Shown here: positions 17,182 to 26,758 of the stretch, piece by piece | Layout of the letters: every line of letters begins with the position of its first letter | Position numbering within the stretch: position 1 is the stretch's first letter | Assembly (NCBI GenBank): GCA_026647215.1 | Contig: JAPKHC010000021.1 | Coordinates: 124,001-188,000 of the forward strand | From: F1-120-MAGs118 sp013360535 | GTDB lineage: Bacteria; Planctomycetota; UBA1135; GCA-002686595 | Direction: 5' to 3' | Length of the DNA: 64,000 bases | Position numbers and translations under genes: made by a program | Notes under the pieces: generated by a model | What the model was told of the DNA's origin: nothing | The model's database searches: none | Seen by the model: the letters and a program-made list of their open reading frames with translations, nothing else

Positions 17182-17528
17182 TGAGTTCCTCGGTCGGAAG
17201 GGACTGAGGCTCCTCGGTCGGAAGGGACTGAGGCGCCGCAGTCTGTTGGACAGACCGTAGGCACGCCGGGGGAGGCTGTCAACCCAGCACACTTGGGAGT
17301 GATTCTGAATTCGAATCCGTGAGCCATTGCAAGACGCAGCAACTCGCGCTCAGGCGCGAATACCTGCCACGCGGACAAGCGGGCAACCAGCAGGTCGAAG
17401 CAACTGAGCACGGGTGGTCTGGATTGGGATTTCCTTCCCGTCCGGCGAGATTCCTGGGGGGCGGCGCAGGCGCGGGCTGACGAACGGAGGCGGCTGGGGT
17501 AGCTTCGGGGTGAGCTGAGCTCCCCACC
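17182..17528. other. 347-bp intergenic region between divergent exported-protein genes
   Basis: The stretch separates the minus-strand Cys-rich protein (start 17181) from the plus-strand P-domain protein (start 17529). Apart from the 24-bp tandem duplication at 17187-17234, I see no ORF with coding character, no RNA gene and no clear promoter box. It is less GC-rich than the coding DNA around it and presumably holds both promoters. Confidence 0.5.
17187..17234. repeat. perfect 24-bp tandem duplication in a 5' leader
   Basis: Two identical 24-bp units lie back to back at 17187-17210 and 17211-17234. Read on the minus strand, each unit ends in a purine-rich CCGAGGA. The copy nearest the gene places GAGGA 5-6 bp before ATG 17181, so the duplication has doubled the ribosome binding site of the Cys-rich protein gene. 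Confidence 0.9.
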
Positions 17529-19151
17529 ATGATCCGCACCTTGACCCTGGCCATTTTCGTGGCGGCGAGCGCGCTGGCGGTGCCGCGTGCGGCGGCGCAG
17601 TGCGTCTCGAACGGTCCGGGTGGCTTCGTGCCAGCTCCGGGGGCGCAGAACGGGCTGTGGCCGAACGTGCTGCCGACGGGGAGCCTGCTCTCGACGCAAC
17701 CGGTGACGGTGCCTGCGGGCGCGAGCGTGATCCACTCGGTGAAGTTCGCGCTGAAGCACACGTTTGCGGACGACGTGCAGCTCGTGCTGATCTCGCCCTC
17801 GGGCACGGCCTACAACCTGCTGCAGACGAACGACGGCGTCGCGGGTGGCGGTTGCGCGAGCGATTTCTTCGGTGTGTACGAGCTCGTCGATCCCATCGCG
17901 GGCCTGCGGTGCCTTCCGGTGCTGCCGCTGCCCTGCGGAGCGCCGCAGATCGCGCCGGGCACGTACCTGCAACACTTCGGCGCGTGGCCCAACGGCGCCG
18001 CGGGGATCGTGAACCTGCCGCTCGAGCGCATCCCGCTCGCCAGCGGCAACTGGACACTCGCGATCCACGACTGGTTCGTCGGTTCCGACAACGGCGCGCT
18101 GCTCAACTGGGAGCTGTGCTTCGGAGCGCCGACGCCGGCGCCGCCGACGAGCGCGAATCCGCAGCAATGCACGCTCCCCGCGAGCGGCGGCCCGTTTCCT
18201 TCGACCGGCACGAGCGGCAATTGGCCGTCGACGTTGCCGTCCGCGCCGCTCGTCGCTCCGCTCGCGATCCAGATCCCCGCCAGCGCCTCGCGCATCGAGG
18301 CCGTGCGCATCGACGGGCTGCAACACAGCTGGCTCGGCGACGTGCAGCTCGTGCTCGAGTCCCCCACCGGCGCGCGCTTCAACCTGCTCCAGACGAACGA
18401 CGGCCAGATCGGCGGCGGCTGCCCCGCGGACCTCGCCGGCGACTACGTGTTCGTCGACGCCGTCGCCGGTCAGGATCCCTGCGGAAATCCGCTGTTCTTC
18501 CCGCCTTGTCCGGGTTCGCTGCTGCCGCAGGGCATGTACGCGCAGTCCTGGGGAGCTTGGCCCGCGGGCACGGGCGGCATCCAGAACGTTCCGCTGCACC
18601 AGATCCCGCTCGCGAGCGGCACTTGGAAGCTGCTCGCCTACGACTGGTTCCTGCCGGCCGATTCCGGCAGTTTCACGAGCTGGTCGATGTGCTTCGACGT
18701 CGCCGGTTCGCCCGCCACCTTCTGCACGCCCCAGCCGCCGGGGACGTCGAGTGGCTGCCTGCCGCAGATCGCCGCGAGCGCGTACCCGAGCCTGAGCGGC
18801 GCGAGCCCGTGCGTCGTCACGATCAGCGCCGTCGAAGGCGCGAAGACCGGGCTCGTCTTCTACGGCGTCAACGGCCAGCTCGCGACGCCGTGGTGCGCGA
18901 CGTCGAGCAACTTCCTGTGCATCAAGACGCCGATCCAGCGCACCGAGACCTCGATGACCGGCGGCACCGCCGGCGCCTGCGACGGCCAGATCGTGCTCGA
19001 CTGGGACCAATGGCAGGCGACGCACGTCGGCGCGCTCGGCCAGCCGTGGACCGCTGGCGCGCACGCGTGGCTGCAGGGCTGGTTCCGCGACCCGCCCGCG
19101 TGCAAGACGACGTCGCTCTCCGAGGGCGTCGAGCTCGTCTGGCAGCCTTGA
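17529..19151 (+). CDS. secreted protein with two proprotein-convertase P-like domains and a shared C-terminal domain
   Basis: 540 residues. A signal peptide (about residues 1-24, cleavage near AAAQC) precedes two copies of a domain of about 190 residues resembling the P/proprotein-convertase beta-sandwich: each has H(T/S)(F/W)..D(D/)VQLVL.SP.G, NLLQTNDG, GGC and ERIPLASG/HQIPLASG motifs followed by a W-rich strand. Such domains usually follow subtilisin proteases, but no protease is present here. Residues about 398-540 are the C-terminal domain also found at 26759, 32767, 36809 and 58797: F/YC at its start, GC, a GLVFYGVNG-like strand, LC(I/V)KTP(I/T)QRT, GGTAGAC and GWFRDPPA, ending ELVWQP. 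Four or five conserved cysteines suggest disulfides. Confidence 0.8.
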   Translation: MIRTLTLAIFVAASALAVPRAAAQCVSNGPGGFVPAPGAQNGLWPNVLPTGSLLSTQPVTVPAGASVIHSVKFALKHTFADDVQLVLISPSGTAYNLLQTNDGVAGGGCASDFFGVYELVDPIAGLRCLPVLPLPCGAPQIAPGTYLQHFGAWPNGAAGIVNLPLERIPLASGNWTLAIHDWFVGSDNGALLNWELCFGAPTPAPPTSANPQQCTLPASGGPFPSTGTSGNWPSTLPSAPLVAPLAIQIPASASRIEAVRIDGLQHSWLGDVQLVLESPTGARFNLLQTNDGQIGGGCPADLAGDYVFVDAVAGQDPCGNPLFFPPCPGSLLPQGMYAQSWGAWPAGTGGIQNVPLHQIPLASGTWKLLAYDWFLPADSGSFTSWSMCFDVAGSPATFCTPQPPGTSSGCLPQIAASAYPSLSGASPCVVTISAVEGAKTGLVFYGVNGQLATPWCATSSNFLCIKTPIQRTETSMTGGTAGACDGQIVLDWDQWQATHVGALGQPWTAGAHAWLQGWFRDPPACKTTSLSEGVELVWQP

Positions 19152-19158
19152 GGGCACC

Positions 19159-19731
19159 TCAGCGCGAGGCGCCGGGCTTCCAGAGCACGTCGAGCTTGCC
19201 GTTGTCGTTGGCGGCGCGCGCGAAGACGAACAGCAGGTCCGAGAGGCGGTTGAGGTAGCGGATCACCTCGGGGTTGATGCGTTCGGCCTCCTCGGGGAAC
19301 GACGCGAGCGCGGTGACGTTGCGCTCGGCACGGCGGCAGACGGTGCGTGCGACGTGCAGCCACGCGGCGGCGGGATGGCCACCGGGCAGCACGAACGACG
19401 TGAGCGGCGCGAGCGACTCGTTGACCGCGTCGAGGTCGCGCTCGAGGTGCGTCGTGTAACTCGCCGTGATGCGCAGCTTGTCGCCGGCGGCTCCGGGAAC
19501 GCACAAGTCGGCGCCGACGTCGAAGAGCTCGTTCTGGATGCGGCGCAGGACGAGCGCGAGCGGCTCCGGCACGTTGCCCTGCACGAGCGCGAGCCCGAGC
19601 ACGCTCGAGAGCTCGTCGACCGTGCCGTAGGACTCGATGCGCAGGTGGTGCTTGGGCAGGCGCGTGCCGTCGCCCAGCGACGTCGTGCCGTCGTCGCCGG
19701 TCTTCGTGTAGATGCGGTTCAGGCGGACCAT
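19159..19731 (-). CDS. PduO-type cob(I)alamin adenosyltransferase
   Basis: 190 residues, the normal size for the PduO/MMAB family, which transfers the adenosyl group of ATP to cob(I)alamin to give coenzyme B12. Signatures: RIYTKTGDDGTTSLGDGTR (ATP-binding N-terminus), the ESYGTVDELSSVLG helix, and RTVCRRAERNV near residue 130. ATG 19731 is chosen because the conserved N-terminus MVRLNRIYTKTGDDG starts there. The upstream region is taken up completely by the 149-bp palindrome shared with the divergent aminopeptidase gene. A B12-binding radical SAM protein occurs at 51.3 kb. Confidence 0.93.
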   Translation of the reverse strand: MVRLNRIYTKTGDDGTTSLGDGTRLPKHHLRIESYGTVDELSSVLGLALVQGNVPEPLALVLRRIQNELFDVGADLCVPGAAGDKLRITASYTTHLERDLDAVNESLAPLTSFVLPGGHPAAAWLHVARTVCRRAERNVTALASFPEEAERINPEVIRYLNRLSDLLFVFARAANDNGKLDVLWKPGASR

Positions 19732-19733
19732 GC

Positions 19734-19882
19734 CGCGAAAATACCGATCCGGCGAAATGCCGAGCCAGAGCAATCTTCTCTGCAAACCGCAGCCTGCGTC
19801 AGCGGCGCTGCCGCCGACGCAGGCTGTGGTTGGCAGAAAAGATTGCTCTGGCTCGGCATTTCGCCGGATCGGTATTTTCGCG
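19734..19882. repeat. 149-bp near-perfect palindrome filling a divergent intergenic region (element copy 1)
   Basis: Arms 19734-19806 and 19810-19882 (73 nt each) are reverse complements with four mismatches, around a 3-nt loop. The inner part (about 19761-19855) matches the inner part of the palindrome at 62324-62450, including GAGCCAGAGCAATCTT and the mirrored GCAGAAAAGATTGCTCTGG. The outer 28 bp of each arm are specific to this locus but still perfectly self-complementary. The arms stop 2 and 3 bp from the start codons of the adenosyltransferase (minus) and the aminopeptidase (plus). Each arm carries TATTTT 6-7 bp before the ATG, which could be a -10 box giving nearly leaderless transcripts (inference). 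A terminator role is excluded by position. Confidence 0.95.
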
Positions 19883-19885
19883 CGA

Positions 19886-21577
19886 ATGAACCGTCTCCTT
19901 CGCCTTGTTCCGCCATTCCTGTCCGCCCTGCTCGCCGCCTGCGCTTCCGAACGCGCCGCGCCCGCGCCCAAGGTTGCGGCGCTGGTGACGCCCGAGGCGA
20001 GCGCCACCGCGCCGAAGGACGACAGCGTGCGCTCGACGCCGCTCGCGATCGTCGCGCCGGTCGAAGCCGCGGTGGCCGGAGCCGCGACGATCGGCGACTC
20101 GCTGATCCCCGGCGACGGCAACGGCGGTTACGACGTGCAGAAGTACGCGCTCGAGCTCGACGTCGAGGCGCCTGCGGGCCCGCTCGTGGGCAAGTGCACG
20201 ATCGACGCGCGCGCGACGCAGGCGCTCGCGAGCTTCAACCTCGACTTCCACGGCCTCGACGTGGTGCGCATCCTCGTCGACGGCGCCGTCGCGGACTTCG
20301 AGCGCGCGGAGGACGAGCTCACGGTGAAGCCCGCGACTCCGCTCGCGAAGGACCGCGACTTCCGCTGCGTGGTCGAGTACTTCGGCAGCCCCGAGGGCGT
20401 GAAGGACCCGTCGATGCCGGGCTTCTCGATGGGCTGGACGGTGCGCGACGGCGAGGCCTACGTGTTCAGCCAGCCCGGCGGTGCGAAGACGTTCTTCCCG
20501 TGCAACGACCATCCGCTCGACAAGGCGCTCTTCAGCTTCCGCGTGCGCGTGCCCAGGCCGCTGCAGGCGGTCGCGAACGGCAAGCTCGTCGAGCTGCTCG
20601 AGGAGGAAGACGCGCGGACCTACGTGTGGAGCGCGCGCGATCCGATGGCGACGTACCTCGTGACGATCGCGATCGCGGAGTTCGACTCGGAGACGTGGAC
20701 GAGCCCGAGCGGCCTCGAGATCACCAACTGGTTCACCAAGAAGTCGCGCGAGAGCTCGCGCAAGGCGTTCCAGAAGACCGACGAGATCCTCGAGTACTTC
20801 TCGAGCGCCTTCGGGCCCTATCCGTTCGAGATCGCGGGCAACATCCTGACCAACGCGCGCGTGCCCGGTGCGCTCGAGACGCAGACCAAGCCCGTGTACG
20901 GCGCCGGCACCGGCACGGAAGAGGTCATCGCGCACGAGCTCGCCCACCAGTGGTTCGGCAACGCGGTGTGCGTCGAGGACTGGAACGACATCTGGATCAA
21001 CGAGGGCGTCGCGGAATACGCGGCGTGGATGTACCTCGAGTCGCAGGAGGGCGCCGAGGCCTTCGCGAAGAAGCTGAAGGAGACCTACGCGATGGCGCGC
21101 GCGATGAAGGCGACGCCGCCGGGCCACATGACGGTGCGACAGATGTTCGGCGCCGCCGTGTACTTGCGCGGGCCGTTCGCGCTTCACTTCCTGCGGCGCC
21201 AGCTGGGCGACGAGCGTTTCCTCGCCCTGATGAGGCGCTGGATGAGCGACCACCTGCACGGCAACGCGAGCCTCGAGGACTTCCTCGCGCTCGTCGACGA
21301 ACTCGGTGGCAAGGACGCGCGCGCCGCGCTCGATCCTTGGCTCTTCGACGAGTCGATGCCGTCCGTCGCCGAATGGGACGCCTACGTCGAGGAGCGCCGC
21401 AAGGATCAGGAAGCCCGCCGCGCGCTGCGCGAGGCCGAACGCGCCGAGCGCGAAGCGCTGCGCAAGGCCCAGCAGGCCGAGGAAGACGCGAAGAAGAACA
21501 CGCCCAAGCCCGAAGAACCCGCGAAGGACGGCGCCAGCGGCGAGAGCAAGCCCGACAAGCCGTCCGACGGCCGCTGA
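19886..21577 (+). CDS. M1-family zinc aminopeptidase, lipoprotein
   Basis: 563 residues from ATG 19886. A lipoprotein signal (MNRLLRLVPPFLSALLAAC) gives a lipobox Cys near residue 19. The fold is M1/gluzincin: an N-terminal beta-domain, then the zinc site HELAHQW at about residue 350 with the third ligand Glu in WINEGVAEY about 20 residues later. It should remove N-terminal amino acids from peptides in the periplasm. The GxMEN substrate loop is replaced by GNILTNAR, so aminopeptidase specificity may differ. The last ~55 residues are a Lys/Glu/Arg-rich coiled-coil-like tail, unusual for the family. The whole 5' region is the palindrome at 19734-19882, and no Shine-Dalgarno sequence is visible. 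Confidence 0.9.
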   Translation: MNRLLRLVPPFLSALLAACASERAAPAPKVAALVTPEASATAPKDDSVRSTPLAIVAPVEAAVAGAATIGDSLIPGDGNGGYDVQKYALELDVEAPAGPLVGKCTIDARATQALASFNLDFHGLDVVRILVDGAVADFERAEDELTVKPATPLAKDRDFRCVVEYFGSPEGVKDPSMPGFSMGWTVRDGEAYVFSQPGGAKTFFPCNDHPLDKALFSFRVRVPRPLQAVANGKLVELLEEEDARTYVWSARDPMATYLVTIAIAEFDSETWTSPSGLEITNWFTKKSRESSRKAFQKTDEILEYFSSAFGPYPFEIAGNILTNARVPGALETQTKPVYGAGTGTEEVIAHELAHQWFGNAVCVEDWNDIWINEGVAEYAAWMYLESQEGAEAFAKKLKETYAMARAMKATPPGHMTVRQMFGAAVYLRGPFALHFLRRQLGDERFLALMRRWMSDHLHGNASLEDFLALVDELGGKDARAALDPWLFDESMPSVAEWDAYVEERRKDQEARRALREAERAEREALRKAQQAEEDAKKNTPKPEEPAKDGASGESKPDKPSDGR

Positions 21578-21580
21578 GCG

Positions 21581-22390
21581 CTACTCGCGCACGGGCTCGG
21601 AGTCGTCGAGCTCGCCGAAGCGCGTCTGCGTGTCGTCGCGGCGCTGGTCGTGGGGCGGGCCGCCGATGCCGAAGTCGCGCGGCGCGAGCTTCGAGCCCAG
21701 CGCGCGCATCATCATGTGCCAGGCGCGCGCGTCGCGGCTCTCGAGCGGCACGCGCGTGAAGACCCGCTCGATCGACTCCTCGATGTCCTGCTTCGCGGCG
21801 AGCGAACGCGCGACCTTCTCGCCCATCACGGCCTTCAGGTGCTCGCGCAGGAAACGCAGCTGGCGCTCGCTCGCCATGCGCGGCCCGCGCTCGCGCTTGT
21901 GCACGGCGTCGCCGGTGTAGAGCGTGAACAGCACGATGCTCGCCGCCGTCGCGAGGTTGAGCGACTGGTGCTCGGCGCTGGTCGGCAGGAACGCGATTTC
22001 CTTGCAGGCATCGGTCTCTTCCGCCGTCAGTCCGTCGGCCTCCGAGCCGAACACGAACGCGACCACGTGGCCCTCGTCGTCGCACAGCCCGCGGTATTCG
22101 GCGGCGCGCTCGCGCCAGTCGACGCGCAGGCGCCCGTCGCGTGGCCGCGCGGTGAAGCCGACGGAGTGCGTCACGTCGGCGAGCGCTTCCGCGAGTGTCG
22201 GCACGACGCGGATGCGCTCGCGCACCTTCTCGACTCCGTGCGCCATCATCGTGAAGTCGGGGTGCACCAGCATCGAGCGCCGCTGGGGCGCGACGAGCAC
22301 GAGCTCGCAGGGCCCGAAGTTGGCGACGGCGCGCATCACCGAGCCGACGTTGCGCGGCCCTTGCGTGCGGACGAGGACGACGCGCTTCAT
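21581..22390 (-). CDS. TrmJ-like SPOUT RNA methyltransferase
   Basis: 269 residues of the SpoU/TrmH superfamily, closest to TrmJ, which 2'-O-methylates the tRNA anticodon loop at position 32 using SAM. The three SPOUT motifs are visible: GPRNVGSVMRAVANFG (motif 1), FGSEADGLTAEE (motif 2) and LNLATAASIVLF (motif 3, the trefoil knot). A helical C-terminal extension (EKVARSLAAKQDIEESIERV) matches the TrmJ C-terminal region. The start ATG 22390 overlaps the stop of the upstream dehydratase (ATGA), so the two are translationally coupled. Confidence 0.88.
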   Translation of the reverse strand: MKRVVLVRTQGPRNVGSVMRAVANFGPCELVLVAPQRRSMLVHPDFTMMAHGVEKVRERIRVVPTLAEALADVTHSVGFTARPRDGRLRVDWRERAAEYRGLCDDEGHVVAFVFGSEADGLTAEETDACKEIAFLPTSAEHQSLNLATAASIVLFTLYTGDAVHKRERGPRMASERQLRFLREHLKAVMGEKVARSLAAKQDIEESIERVFTRVPLESRDARAWHMMMRALGSKLAPRDFGIGGPPHDQRRDDTQTRFGELDDSEPVRE

Positions 22391-23367
22391 GCGCGGATCG
22401 CGGCGAGCTGCGCCGGGTCGGGATTGCCGCCGGAGATGACGCACGCGATGCGCACGCGGTTCTCGGGCGTGCGGGCGTGGGTGACGAGCCTGGGCAGCTT
22501 GCCCGAGCGCACGGCGGCGAAGGCGGCGGCGCCGGCGGGCTCGACCGTCCAGCCTCCGCGCAGCACGAGCTCGCGCTGCGCCGCGAGGATCTCCTCGTCG
22601 GGCAGCGTGACGACGGCGTCGACCGCGAGGCCGCAGATCTCGGTGTTGAGGCAGCCCGCGCCCGGCGGACAGAGGCCCTGCACCTGCGTCGTGATGCGCT
22701 CGAGCGTGACCGCGCGGCCCTGCTCGAGCGAGAGCTTCATCGACGGCGCGCCTTCGGGTTCGACACCGACGACGAGCACGCGGCGGCCGAGCGTCTGGCG
22801 AATGGCGAGCGCGGAGCCCGCGAGCAAGCCGCCGCCGCCGCAGGGCACGACGAGCACCTCGAGCTCCGGCCACTCGTCCGCGATCTCCAGACCGACCGTT
22901 CCGGCTCCCTGCAGCGTGCGTTCGGCGTCGTAGGGATGCACGAGCGTCGCCCCCGCGGCCACACGCTCGGCGCACAGGCGCTCGGCTGCGGCGCGCGTCT
23001 CGCCGAGCAGGACCTCGGCCCCGAACTCGCGGCAAGCCGCGATCTTGTTGGGGTACGCGTTGGCCGGCATCACGATCGTCGCCCGCACACCGGCGCGCTG
23101 GGCGGCCCACGCGAGGGCCTTGCCGTGGTTGCCGGAGCTGACGGTCACGACGCCGGCGGCGCGCTCGCGCTCGGAGAGCAGCGCGATCTGGTTGGAGGCG
23201 CCGCGCGCCTTGAAAGCGCCGGTTTCCTGCAGGCATTCGAGCTTGAGGCGCAGCTCGACACGCGCGTCGGGAAGGTCGAAGGGCGCGAGCGGAGTGCGCC
23301 GGACGAGGCCCTCGAGGCGGCGGGCGGCGTCGCGGATCGGGATCCGCCGGAGCAGGTCGTCGTTCAC
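22387..23367 (-). CDS. threonine/serine dehydratase-like PLP enzyme
   Basis: 326 residues, fold type II PLP enzyme related to catabolic threonine ammonia-lyase and serine racemase/dehydratase. The Schiff-base lysine lies in TGAFKARGA (near residue 56), with SGNHGKALAWAA as the substrate loop and GGGGLLAG as the phosphate-binding loop. There is no C-terminal ACT domain, so it is not the isoleucine-inhibited biosynthetic IlvA type. It converts Thr (or Ser) to a 2-oxo acid and ammonia; the exact substrate is not fixed by the motifs. It overlaps the TrmJ-like gene by 4 bp. Confidence 0.87.
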   Translation of the reverse strand: MNDDLLRRIPIRDAARRLEGLVRRTPLAPFDLPDARVELRLKLECLQETGAFKARGASNQIALLSERERAAGVVTVSSGNHGKALAWAAQRAGVRATIVMPANAYPNKIAACREFGAEVLLGETRAAAERLCAERVAAGATLVHPYDAERTLQGAGTVGLEIADEWPELEVLVVPCGGGGLLAGSALAIRQTLGRRVLVVGVEPEGAPSMKLSLEQGRAVTLERITTQVQGLCPPGAGCLNTEICGLAVDAVVTLPDEEILAAQRELVLRGGWTVEPAGAAAFAAVRSGKLPRLVTHARTPENRVRIACVISGGNPDPAQLAAIRA

Positions 23368-23504
23368 GGGCGAAGATGATACGCGGCGCCCCGTCCGGCG
23401 CGCTCGCTCCGCCTCGCGAAGGAAACGGCACGTCGCTCCCCCGCGATCGGGCGCTCGGTCCTATACTGCCGGCCTTCCTTCCCAAGGAGCCCAAGAGCAC
23501 CACG

Positions 23505-25411
<1,907 letters not shown>

Positions 25412-25464
25412 CGTCGTCCCGGACGGCGTTTGAACTCCGGCTCGCGGAGGAGCAATCTCTCCGC

Positions 25465-26124
25465 ATGGCCCTCGAGACCCACCGGCGTGCGCTGAGGAGC
25501 GGGCTGCCGCGCATCGTCGCGGCGCTCGTGCTGCTCGGGCTCTCGATCGCCGCGCCGGCGCTGGCGGGGCCGCTGGGAGTTCCGCTGCCGCTGTGGGCGG
25601 CGCGCGCGGTGTGGGCCGCGGGAGCGCTCGGGTCGGGCGCGATGCTGCTGGGCCTGCTCGAGCTCGCCCGCGCGCGCGTCGGCGGCAAGGCCTCCGCGCA
25701 GCTTGGGGCCGCGTTCCTCCTGTGGTGCGTGGAGCTCGCCTTGCGACTGTATCGCGCGTCGCTCGAACCCGGCGACGGTGAGGTGCTCGGGCTGATCGAG
25801 CTCTTGAGCGCCAACGCGGCGATGGTGTGCCTGTGCGGCGGCGTGGCGTGGCTCCTGCGTGCGCAGCGCGCCCAGCGCGAGGCCGCGACGTGGCTGCTCC
25901 CGCGTGTGCTCTTCGGAGTGTTCCTCCTGAGCGCGGCCGCGCTGGCCGCGTGGGTGCGCCTGGGGGAAGTCGACCTCGCGCGCGAGCTCGACATGCTCTC
26001 GGGAAGCGCCACGGCCCTGTGGATCCTGTTCCTCGCGCCCTGGGCGGCGCTCGTGCGCGCCTTGCGCGCGGCAGTGCGGGTCGTCTCGCGCGCCCAGTCG
26101 ACGGCCGAGATCCTGACGGGCTGA
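25465..26124 (+). CDS. polytopic membrane protein of unknown function
   Basis: 219 residues with five to six hydrophobic segments (about residues 15-35, 40-65, 75-95, 105-125, 145-165, 180-205) joined by Arg-rich loops. No family recognised. ATG 25465 is the first start in the frame and is preceded by GGAGGAGC about 10 bp upstream. It follows the disrupted speA gene on the same strand and precedes a small conserved-looking soluble protein. Confidence 0.65.
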   Translation: MALETHRRALRSGLPRIVAALVLLGLSIAAPALAGPLGVPLPLWAARAVWAAGALGSGAMLLGLLELARARVGGKASAQLGAAFLLWCVELALRLYRASLEPGDGEVLGLIELLSANAAMVCLCGGVAWLLRAQRAQREAATWLLPRVLFGVFLLSAAALAAWVRLGEVDLARELDMLSGSATALWILFLAPWAALVRALRAAVRVVSRAQSTAEILTG

Positions 26125-26174
26125 CGCCACGGCGTTATGCTCCTCGCCCCCAAACCCCAAGCGGACAGCCAGCC

Positions 26175-26657
26175 ATGACCCAGGTCGTCGTCGATCAGCT
26201 CCGTCGCCTCACCGAGGCCGAATTCCTCGGCATCTACGAGTCCCTGCAGCAGCAGGGCTTCGGCCCGCTCGACCTCGAGGTCGCCAAGTCGCTCAACTTC
26301 CGCCCGCAGGCCGTGCGCAACCTGCCGATGGCGCAGCGCGCCAAGCGCGCCAAGCAGATCCTGACCAACGCGAAGAACGCCGACCTCTGCTACGAGCTGT
26401 TCGGCAGCTACCTGATCAAGGACCGGCGCGAGCTCGTCACCGACTTCCTCGACGCGACCGGCGTCGCGCACGAGAACGGCATGGTCGAGGACCTCGACTC
26501 GATCCGCCCCGCCACGGACAAGATCGACGCCGCCATCGCCGCGCTCGACGCCAAGTACCAGGCCTTCGACGTCACGCTCTACCTCGCGATGTGCGTCGAC
26601 CAGTGGCCGCAGGTGACCGAGCTGGCCGACGCCTGGCGCAAGCGCATCGGCGCCTAG
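26175..26657 (+). CDS. small soluble protein of unknown function
   Basis: 160 residues starting MTQVVVDQLRRLTEAEF, mostly predicted helix, without signal peptide or membrane segment. Segments such as RNLPMAQRAKRAKQIL and SYLIKDRRELVTDFL suggest an alpha-helical cytoplasmic protein. No family recognised. Codon use is typical for the genome. ATG 26175 is 50 bp after the upstream membrane-protein gene. It is followed by a GC-rich terminator-like hairpin. Confidence 0.7.
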   Translation: MTQVVVDQLRRLTEAEFLGIYESLQQQGFGPLDLEVAKSLNFRPQAVRNLPMAQRAKRAKQILTNAKNADLCYELFGSYLIKDRRELVTDFLDATGVAHENGMVEDLDSIRPATDKIDAAIAALDAKYQAFDVTLYLAMCVDQWPQVTELADAWRKRIGA

Positions 26658-26668
26658 CTCAGAACAAC

Positions 26669-26703
26669 CGGGGCCGGCCGCCTGGGGAAGGCGACCGGCC
26701 CCG
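26669..26703. terminator. bidirectional terminator-like hairpin
   Basis: The sequence forms a stem of about 14 bp with one mismatch (arms 26669-26682 and 26690-26703) and a 7-nt loop. It lies between two convergent genes ending at 26657 (+) and 26759 (-). No T-tract follows on either side, so termination efficiency is uncertain. Confidence 0.6.
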
Positions 26704-26758
26704 AACGATTCAGCCCGTCAACGTGCGCCGTCGGGCGTGTGGACTGGGTCCACCGCCG

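Noticed and set aside
19734..19882. Palindrome as a rho-independent terminator
   Set aside because: It lies between two divergent start codons, so no transcript ends there; it also has no T-tract.
19734..19882. Palindrome as a cobalamin riboswitch for the adenosyltransferase
   Set aside because: A simple two-arm hairpin with no B12-box (GCCACTG-like) or multi-helix layout; the same core stands upstream of unrelated genes at 62.3 kb.
19734..19882. Palindrome as a fold-back sequencing artefact
   Set aside because: Unlikely: the two arms end exactly at different intact genes and a second copy with a shared core exists elsewhere. Raw-read confirmation is still advisable.
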